64,000 nucleotides of DNA from Mycobacterium sp. 852002-51971_SCH5477799-a (GTDB taxonomy: Bacteria; Actinomycetota; Actinomycetes; Mycobacteriales; Mycobacteriaceae), in assembly GCF_001667145.1 (NCBI RefSeq), contig NZ_LZIF01000043.1, positions 1-64,000 on the forward strand. Reading direction: 5' to 3'. Positions 61,932-64,000 of this stretch are shown one piece after another. The notes below the pieces were generated by a model. The model saw only the letters and a program-made list of their open reading frames with translations. It was not told where the DNA came from and searched no databases. The position numbers and the translations under genes were made by a program. The stretch's first letter is position 1, and each line of letters opens with the position of its first letter.

Positions 61932-63154
61932 CTCAGCGCCTGATCGATGTCCGCGATCAGATCGTCGGTGCCCTCCAGGCCGACCGAGATCCGGACCACG
62001 CCGTCACCGAGCCCGATCGCCGCGCGACCCTCCGGGCCCATCGCCCGGTGCGTGGTGGTCGCGGGATGCGTGACAAGGGATTTGGCGTCGCCGAGATTGT
62101 TCGAGATGTCGATCAGCTGAAGCTTGTCCAGCACCTCGAAGGCCCGTTGCTTGGCCTTGTCGTCGGGGCAGTCGAGCGCGAACGTGATCACCGTTCCCCC
62201 GCCGGACATCTGGCGCTTGGCCAAGTCGTACTGCGGGTGCGAGGACAGATACGGGTAGCGGACCCAACTCACCGCCGGATGGTCCTCGAGAAATTCTGCA
62301 ATCCGGAAGGCCGAGTTGTTGCTGTGTTCCACCCGGACCGCCATGGTCTCAAGCCCTTTCACCAGCACCCAGGCGTTGAATGCGCTCATCGCCGGGCCGG
62401 TGTGCCGCATCAGTTTCTGCACCGGACCGTCGATGTACTCCTTGTCGCCCAGGATGGCCCCGCCGAGCACCCGACCCTGACCGTCGATGTGCTTGGTGGC
62501 GGAGTACACCACCACGTCAACGCCGAGCGAAATACCCTGCTGCAGAAGCGGTGTCGCAAACACGTTGTCCAACACCACTTTTGCGCCCGCGGCGTGCGCA
62601 AGCTCGCTCACCGCGGTGATGTCGACCAGCGATTGCATGGGGTTTGACGGTGTCTCGAAGAACACCGCAGTGGTGGGCACCGACAACGCCTGCTCCCACT
62701 GCGCCAGGTCGTCGCCGTCGACGAAGACGGTTTCGACGCCCCAACGAGGCAGGATCTCGTTGCACACCACGAAACACGAGCCGAACAGGCTGCGCGATGC
62801 GACCAGCCGGTCCCCCGCGCCCAGCAGCGCGCCCAACGAGGTGAACACCGCCGCCATGCCGCTCGCGGTGGCGAAGGCCGCCGGGGCCCCTTCGAGCAGG
62901 CGCAGCCGCTCCTCGAACATCGTCACGGTCGGGTTCCCGTAGCGCGAGTAGACGAAGCGGTCCACCTCGCCGGTGAACGAGCCCTCCGCAACCGCCGCCG
63001 ACTCGTAGACGTAGCCCGATGTCAGGAACATCCCCTCGGCGGTCTCGTCGAAATTCGAACGCAACAGCCCGCCGCGCACGCCGATGGTCGCCTGGCTGAC
63101 TCCGTCGGGCAGCGCAGCGGGCACGCGAACGGAATTGTCGTCGGCTGGGGTCAT
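61928..63154 (-). CDS. metZ: O-succinylhomoserine sulfhydrylase
   Basis: 408 residues, Cys/Met metabolism PLP enzyme. Signatures are YSRYGNPTVTMFEERL, ASGMAAVFT, FETPSNPMQSL, VVLDNVFATPLLQQG and the PLP-lysine K221 in YSATKHIDGQGR. It joins sulfide to an activated homoserine to make homocysteine. The rhodanese gene lies seven bases upstream. Frames beyond ATG 63154 belong to that gene. The M. tuberculosis counterpart is Rv0391. Confidence 0.94.
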   Translation of the reverse strand: MTPADDNSVRVPAALPDGVSQATIGVRGGLLRSNFDETAEGMFLTSGYVYESAAVAEGSFTGEVDRFVYSRYGNPTVTMFEERLRLLEGAPAAFATASGMAAVFTSLGALLGAGDRLVASRSLFGSCFVVCNEILPRWGVETVFVDGDDLAQWEQALSVPTTAVFFETPSNPMQSLVDITAVSELAHAAGAKVVLDNVFATPLLQQGISLGVDVVVYSATKHIDGQGRVLGGAILGDKEYIDGPVQKLMRHTGPAMSAFNAWVLVKGLETMAVRVEHSNNSAFRIAEFLEDHPAVSWVRYPYLSSHPQYDLAKRQMSGGGTVITFALDCPDDKAKQRAFEVLDKLQLIDISNNLGDAKSLVTHPATTTHRAMGPEGRAAIGLGDGVVRISVGLEGTDDLIADIDQALS

Positions 63155-63161
63155 CGCCGGT

Positions 63162-63602
63162 TCAGCCCTGTTTCCAAGGCAATCCGATGGCGCGCCAGCC
63201 CGTTTCGCCTCGGTGACCGTTGGCATCGAGTTGGCCCTCGAAGCCGTCCACAATGTTGTAAGCCGGCGTGATGCCCAGCTCGGTCGCGACCTCGGCGGCG
63301 CCGATGGAGCGGTTTCCGGAGCGACACAAGAACAACACCGGGCGCTGCGCGCCGGTTTCGGCCGGCGCCACCTGCTCGCGCAGTTGGTCGGCGAAGTTCG
63401 CGTTGCGCTGTCCGTCGGAGGAATTCCACTCCAGGAACAACACCTCACGGCCGAGGCTGGACAGATCGGGCACACCGACGAAGCGCCATTCGGCGTCGGT
63501 GCGCACGTCGACCAGCACGGCGTCGGGGTTGTCGCTGAGCAGCTTCCATGCCTCAAGGGGCGAGATGTCCCCGGCATAGGAGTGTGCGTGCTCTGTGCTC
63601 AT
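63162..63602 (-). CDS. rhodanese-domain sulfurtransferase (Rv0390-like)
   Basis: 146 residues from MSTEHAHS (an alternative start at 63617 adds five). A single rhodanese fold has AVLVDVRTDAEW, the catalytic loop LFLCRSGNRS with C93, and a C-terminal NIVDGFEGQLDANGHR. It likely passes sulfur near the sulfhydrylase MetZ, which follows it by seven bases. The 164 bases upstream hold no gene. Confidence 0.9.
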   Translation of the reverse strand: MSTEHAHSYAGDISPLEAWKLLSDNPDAVLVDVRTDAEWRFVGVPDLSSLGREVLFLEWNSSDGQRNANFADQLREQVAPAETGAQRPVLFLCRSGNRSIGAAEVATELGITPAYNIVDGFEGQLDANGHRGETGWRAIGLPWKQG

Positions 63603-63766
63603 GCTCGATTCCCTCATTGTCCGTTGTCAGCCACCCTATCCGCGCCCGGGCGGTCAAGCCCCGGCCGGATCGCCCCCGGCCCGGCAGCGGTATCTGACCT
63701 GCGATCGTATCGAGGCCGTCGCCACCCCCAGCTGGCGGTGGTCGGTTCCCCCGAGCCGCCGCGAGC

Positions 63767-64000
63767 TCAGCCTTCGGATGCCGGCGCGACGAGCCGGGCG
63801 GCGACCTGGCCGGCACGCTCGCGCGCGGCCGTCACCTCCGGCGCGGTGGCCAGGACGCGGTAGCCGCGCCCGACCACCCGCAGGTCACTTTCGGGGACGC
63901 TCAGAGCGCCGGTGAGCGCGGCGGGACCAGGGGAGGCGACCCCGTCGATCGCGCGGGCGGCGGCCGGCGAAACCATCATGGTGTCCACCGGCAAGCCCAA
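63767..64000 (-). CDS. purT: PurT-like formyltransferase, C-terminal end (partial)
   Basis: 78 codons with the start beyond the window edge. The end matches the C-terminal ATP-grasp part of phosphoribosylglycinamide formyltransferase 2: LGLPVDTMMVSPAAARAI, ALTGALSVPESDLRVVGRG and a VLATAPEVTAARERAGQVAARL helix. Gene order purT, rhodanese, metZ agrees with M. tuberculosis Rv0389-Rv0391. The reading of the first residues at the edge as a start would be false. Confidence 0.75.
   Translation of the reverse strand: MGLPVDTMMVSPAAARAIDGVASPGPAALTGALSVPESDLRVVGRGYRVLATAPEVTAARERAGQVAARLVAPASEG

Noticed and set aside
63603..63766. Possible riboswitch upstream of the rhodanese-metZ pair
   Set aside because: I looked for SAM-type conserved blocks because of metZ but could not match any.

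Overview
The window is high-GC chromosomal DNA from a slow-growing Mycobacterium, most like the M. avium complex or a near relative. Gene order from the purT end to moeA2 follows, in reverse orientation, the M. tuberculosis segment Rv0389-Rv0439c as I recall it: purT, Rv0390, metZ, ndhA, fadE7, Rv0406c, fgd1, pta, ackA, pknG, glnH, Rv0412c, mutT3, thiE, thiO, thiS, thiG, lpqL, lpqM, thiD, thiC, xthA, def, virR, sodC, Rv0433, Rv0434, Rv0435c, pssA, psd, moeA2. GTG starts, 1- and 4-base start/stop overlaps, mycobacterial lipoprotein signals and the F420, PknG and VirR genes support this. The species call is inference; no search was run.

Layout. 1-2.5 kb: a cut-off cupin gene and a coupled Baeyer-Villiger-type monooxygenase/VOC pair. 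2.5-9.7 kb: SDR, moeA2, an MFS transporter, then psd-pssA-CDC48-like ATPase with overlapping ends. 9.7-11.1 kb: divergent TetR/DUF2867-like pair around a palindrome. 11.2-15.5 kb: leftward operon of DUF3263, virR, sodC, GCS2-type ligase, LON-domain protein and an F420-type oxidoreductase. 15.7-19.3 kb: def, GNAT, xthA and two small membrane proteins flanking the place where M. tuberculosis carries ctpH, which is absent. 19.3-24.3 kb: a signalling module of PAS-ANTAR protein, STAS protein and a 1294-residue hybrid kinase/phosphatase. 24.4-29.1 kb: TPP riboswitch, thiC, thiD, hydrolase, and a MarR/F420-oxidoreductase pair behind nested palindromes. 29.2-37.6 kb: lpqM, a split 13E12 HNH gene under a perfect SOS box, tandem LpqL peptidases (one without key catalytic residues), a DUF2752/CD225 pair, and tandem small secreted proteins.

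37.6-41.9 kb: a second TPP riboswitch drives thiO-thiS-thiG plus an SGNH hydrolase leftwards; thiE and mutT3 follow. 41.9-46.5 kb: glnX-glnH-pknG, the amino-acid sensing relay. 46.6-49.2 kb: DUF1800/DUF1501 pair. 49.1-53.4 kb: fgd1-pta-ackA. 53.5-56.0 kb: metallo-beta-lactamase-fold protein, then DUF3054/methyltransferase/GNAT. 56.1-59.9 kb: SDR, two acyl-CoA dehydrogenases and a TetR regulator. 59.9-64.0 kb: secreted protein, ndhA, metZ, rhodanese and the end of purT.

No tRNA, rRNA, CRISPR array, complete insertion sequence or prophage was seen. The most notable accessory material is the ANTAR/STAS/hybrid-kinase module, the degenerate LpqL paralogue, the SOS-boxed split 13E12 gene, the CD225-DUF2752 pair and the DUF1800-DUF1501 pair.
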